Origin: Actinomycetota bacterium
GTDB lineage: Bacteria > Actinomycetota > Acidimicrobiia > Acidimicrobiales > Ilumatobacteraceae
Reading direction: 5' to 3'
Assembly: GCA_005788205.1 (NCBI GenBank)
Contig: SXYT01000047.1
Span: forward strand, 1-7,749
DNA: 7,749 nt
Shown: positions 5,324 to 7,749 of the stretch, piece after piece
How the letters are laid out: the number at the start of each line of letters is the position of its first letter
How positions within the stretch are numbered: the first letter of the stretch is position 1
Position numbers and translations under genes: made by a program
The notes under the pieces: model-generated
What the model saw: the letters and a program-made list of their open reading frames with translations, nothing else
Databases searched by the model: none
Told to the model about the DNA's origin: nothing

Positions 5324-5713
5324 CTACGCGCGGCCGAGGATGCGGTCGACGGCGATCTCCACCGCCACGCGGTCTTCGCGCGCGCCCGGCTGGCGGTAGC
5401 GAGCCGCGTACCCCTCGACGGCGAGTGCCACGCGGGCAGGGTCGTCCGTGCCGCTCACGGTCCCCTCGAGGGTCAGCCACCGCCCGCCGTCCACCTGGGA
5501 CACCGCGGCACGCCCGCCGCGCACGGCATTTCGGTACTTCTGGGACGAGGCGAACGTGATGATCCGAACGGTGCGGGTGGCATCGTCGTAGCTGAACCCC
5601 ACCGGCACCACGTGGGGCGAGCCGTCGGTGCGCATCGTGGTGAGGGAGGCCAGGTGGTACTCGCGCAGGAATGCGAGCACATCCTCGTTGACGGAACCGG
5701 GCTCGATCTTCAT
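5324..5713 (-). CDS. F420-dependent biliverdin reductase-like PPOX protein (Rv2074-like)
   Basis: A 129-residue split-barrel protein. Its string of motifs, AFLREYHLASLTTMR (14-28), DGSPHVVPVGF (30-40), SSQKYRNA (57-63 region), AAVSQVDGGRWLTLEGTV (69-86) and YAARYRQP (102-109) then VAVEIAVDRILG (116-127), follows what I remember of Mycobacterium tuberculosis Rv2074, the F420-dependent biliverdin reductase, almost throughout; it ends about seven residues earlier than Rv2074. Expected role: F420H2-dependent reduction of biliverdin or a similar tetrapyrrole or quinone-like substrate in the cytoplasm. Its ATG shares one base with the stop of the ABC permease gene (TGATG) and has no visible Shine-Dalgarno, so it should be made by translational coupling with the permease. 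Substrate and cofactor are inferred from resemblance. Confidence 0.92.
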   Translation of the reverse strand: MKIEPGSVNEDVLAFLREYHLASLTTMRTDGSPHVVPVGFSYDDATRTVRIITFASSQKYRNAVRGGRAAVSQVDGGRWLTLEGTVSGTDDPARVALAVEGYAARYRQPGAREDRVAVEIAVDRILGRA

Positions 5714-7749
5714 CAGGTGGTGACGAGGGACTCGAGCACGTTCACCTTGGTTGCGCGCCATGCGGGGTAGACCGCGGCGAGCACGCCCACCGCAAATGAC
5801 ATTGCCATGATGAACACCGTGGTGCCCACCGGGACCTGGAACGATGTCAGGCCCCGGTCGCGCAGGGCGAACACGATCGTCCACCCCAGGCCGATGCCGA
5901 GCACGATGCCCATGACGGCGCCGAACAGGGAGGTGATGACGCTCTCCCAGCGCACAGTGGTCCGCACCTGGCTCTTCGTCATGCCGACCGCGCGCAGCAG
6001 GCCGATCTCACGCTGGCGCTCGAACACCGAGAGCAGGAGGGTGATGATGATGCCGACAATCGCGATGACGACGGAGAGCAGCAGCAGGCCGTAGATGAGG
6101 CCCAGAAGCTGGTTCACGCTGCCTGCCTGCTCGTCGATGTACTCCTGCTTCGAGAGCAGCTTGCCCTGGCCGTAGTCGTTCACGGCCTCCTGCAGGGCCG
6201 CCCGCACGGCGGCGGGATTTGCCCCCTCGTCAGTCTTCACGTAGACGCCGAAGTCGAACGACTGCACGCTCGCCCCCGCGAACATCTCACGGCTGACCAC
6301 GCGGTTCCCGGCGAGGTCGTCGTGCTTGTAGAGACCGCGCACGGTGAGGGTGCGCTCGGTGGCGTCGGCGAGCGTGACCGTGATGGTCGAGCCAAAGGGC
6401 TTGTCGTTGCGCTCGGACCAGTCCCGGGCGAGGAAGATCCCCTTCGCGTCCAGATCCGAGTAGTCCGCACCGATGAGGCCGATGTCGTAGTTGCCCTCGA
6501 TGGTGGCGGGAGAGATGACGGTGAGCTGGCGGCCCTGCCCGTCGATCTTGACGAGGAGGGTGCCGATGCCCGTTGCGCTCTCCACGCCGTCGATACCGTT
6601 CAGACCCACGGCGAGTGATGGGCTGAGCCCGCCGAAGCCCTCTGACTGGACGCTGATCGCAAAGTCACCCTTGAACTGCTCCGTGAAGATGTCGTTGATC
6701 TGGCCCTTGATGCTGGCGGCGAGTGCCGACACTGCCGTCACCAACGCGACACCGATCAGCACGGGGCTGGCCGTGCGTGCCGTGCGTTTCGGGTTGCGCA
6801 CGCTGTTCTGGCGCGCCATGACGCCCGTGATGCCGCGCAGTTTCGCTGCCGGTGCGCCGAGGAAACGACCGACCGGCGGGGCGATGACGGGGCCGAGCAC
6901 GATCGTGCCGCCGAAGACGAAGAGGATGCCGAGCCCCAGCCACGTCTCGTCCATCCCGCCGATCACCACGCCGATGACGCCCAGCCCGGCAGCGACGGAG
7001 CCGAGCCCGATCCAGGTGCGCGTGCGGCCCACCTGGGCCACCTCGATGGCGCTGGAGCGCATGGCGGCGAGTGGCGGCACCTTGCCGGCCCGGCGCGCGG
7101 GCAGCCAAGCCGAGGACACGGTCACGATGACGCCGGTGATGATCGTGTTGACGACTGCGGAGGCAGTGACGACGAGGCCGCTGCTCGGGATGTCGATGCC
7201 GAGACCCTTCAGCAGGGCCGTGAGCGCACTGGACAGGGCGATGCCGCCGAGCATGCCGAGCACGGACCCGACGAGACCCACCACCACTGACTCGGTGAGC
7301 ATCGCACGGGAGATCTGCCTGCGGCTCGCGCCGACGGCCCGAAGGAGCGCGTTCTCCCGCTGGCGCTGGGCCGCGCTGATCGAGAACACGTTGTAGATGA
7401 CGAACGAGCCCACGCCGAGGGCGATGTAGGAGAAGGTCGACAGGATGATTCCGAAGAACGAGAGCGCCTGGCCGATGTCGTCCTGGGTCTCCTTCGTGAT
7501 CTCGGCACCGGTGAGGGTCTCGACCTTGTCGGCGGGGTCGAAGATCGCGTCGATGTCACGAGCAAGCTGTTCGTCGGTGCGGGTGCCGTCACCCACCACG
7601 AGAATCGCATCCACGAAGCCGGGCTTGCCGAGAAACTCGGCGGCAGTCGCCACGTCGAACAACGCGAATGTGGCGCCGCCGGGGGAGCGGACATCGCCGT
7701 AGCTGGCGATCCCGGCAAGGGTGAACTCGCGGCTGCCTGACTGTGCGAC
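5713..7749 (-). CDS. ABC transporter permease, FtsX/MacB type with two FtsX domains (5' partial)
   Basis: The frame is open to the right edge, so the N-terminus (first membrane helix and part of the first extracytoplasmic domain) is outside; 678 residues are visible of about 850 typical for this two-domain type. Order by visible residue: the end of an extracytoplasmic domain (1-97), the first FtsX domain with three helices (about 98-121, 155-176, 194-216), a linker pair of helices (246-264, 270-291), another helix (330-347), a large extracytoplasmic MacB_PCD-like domain (about 348-548), and the second FtsX domain (helices 549-575, 604-629, 644-663). Each FtsX domain carries RQRE-x-x-LLRAVG, the cytoplasmic segment that couples to the ATPase. 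The ATPase partner is not in the window and is probably upstream. Such systems export lipoproteins, peptides or drugs, or act as mechanotransmitters; the substrate is unknown. Its stop overlaps the start of the small F420 enzyme gene. The TTG at 7660-7662 is internal, not the start. Confidence 0.93.
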   Translation of the reverse strand, partial: VAQSGSREFTLAGIASYGDVRSPGGATFALFDVATAAEFLGKPGFVDAILVVGDGTRTDEQLARDIDAIFDPADKVETLTGAEITKETQDDIGQALSFFGIILSTFSYIALGVGSFVIYNVFSISAAQRQRENALLRAVGASRRQISRAMLTESVVVGLVGSVLGMLGGIALSSALTALLKGLGIDIPSSGLVVTASAVVNTIITGVIVTVSSAWLPARRAGKVPPLAAMRSSAIEVAQVGRTRTWIGLGSVAAGLGVIGVVIGGMDETWLGLGILFVFGGTIVLGPVIAPPVGRFLGAPAAKLRGITGVMARQNSVRNPKRTARTASPVLIGVALVTAVSALAASIKGQINDIFTEQFKGDFAISVQSEGFGGLSPSLAVGLNGIDGVESATGIGTLLVKIDGQGRQLTVISPATIEGNYDIGLIGADYSDLDAKGIFLARDWSERNDKPFGSTITVTLADATERTLTVRGLYKHDDLAGNRVVSREMFAGASVQSFDFGVYVKTDEGANPAAVRAALQEAVNDYGQGKLLSKQEYIDEQAGSVNQLLGLIYGLLLLSVVIAIVGIIITLLLSVFERQREIGLLRAVGMTKSQVRTTVRWESVITSLFGAVMGIVLGIGLGWTIVFALRDRGLTSFQVPVGTTVFIMAMSFAVGVLAAVYPAWRATKVNVLESLVTT
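5716..7458 (-). repeat. Internal duplication: two homologous FtsX domains in the permease
   Basis: The segment at about 7458-7051 and the segment at about 6108-5716 encode the same three-helix FtsX module. They share RQRENALLRAVGASRRQ versus RQREIGLLRAVGMTKSQ after the first helix, and both end near AW-x-PARRAGKV versus YPAWRATKVNVLESL. This is the normal architecture of two-module permeases and reflects an old duplication, not a recent DNA repeat. Confidence 0.75.

Noticed and set aside
5714..5884. N-terminal extension of the Rv2074-like protein frame inside the permease gene
   Set aside because: It lies in a different frame over conserved permease sequence; the family N-terminus fits the ATG at 5713.
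7660..7662. TTG as a start codon for the permease
   Set aside because: The frame continues open to the window edge with domain-like sequence upstream, and the first membrane helix expected of the family has not yet appeared.
1..7749. CRISPR array, tRNA/rRNA genes, insertion sequences, prophage or defence genes
   Set aside because: I found no regularly spaced direct repeats, cloverleaf or rRNA-like sequence, transposase or integrase motifs, or terminal inverted repeats. The window is almost fully occupied by ordinary chromosomal genes.

Overview
The window looks like chromosomal DNA from a high-GC (by eye about two thirds G+C) Gram-positive bacterium, most probably an actinomycete (Actinomycetota). 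The main reasons are a DUF4916-type Nudix-like protein that I know only from actinobacteria, a Nei2-like DNA glycosylase, a protein closely resembling the mycobacterial F420-dependent biliverdin reductase Rv2074, and two TANNNT -10 boxes placed 6-7 nt before start codons, which is the actinobacterial leaderless-mRNA arrangement. I see no mobile element, tRNA, rRNA or CRISPR array. Coding density is very high: the longest gap between genes is 109 bp.

Layout. (1) Positions 2-940, plus strand: the 3' two thirds of an aldehyde dehydrogenase of the succinate-semialdehyde dehydrogenase type, running in from the left edge. (2) Positions 956-3757, minus strand: a tight three-gene operon transcribed leftwards, in the order PPOX-class (Rv1155-like) oxidoreductase, FAD-dependent aromatic-ring monooxygenase (2,6-dihydroxypyridine hydroxylase-like) and a DUF3500 protein. 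It converges on the dehydrogenase with a 15-bp gap. (3) Positions 3758-3866: divergent promoter region. (4) Positions 3867-5314, plus strand: a DUF4916/Nudix-like protein followed by a Nei/Fpg-type DNA glycosylase, each with its own apparent leaderless promoter. (5) Positions 5324-7749, minus strand: a large FtsX/MacB-type ABC permease running in from the right edge, translationally coupled (TGATG) to a small F420-dependent biliverdin reductase-like protein that converges on the glycosylase with a 9-bp gap.

Functional reading. Genes in block 2 could form a small oxidative catabolic or detoxification unit acting on a hydroxylated heteroaromatic or aromatic compound. The SSADH-type dehydrogenase next door would fit the end of such a pathway, but it is on the opposite strand and the link is inference. 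Block 4 pairs a Nudix-fold protein with degenerate metal ligands and a base-excision-repair glycosylase. Block 5 is an exporter or lipoprotein-type permease with an F420 enzyme appended. Two PPOX/F420-type proteins in one window suggest, but do not prove, that the host makes coenzyme F420. The most novel material is the PPOX-monooxygenase-DUF3500 operon, because DUF3500 has no function I know of.
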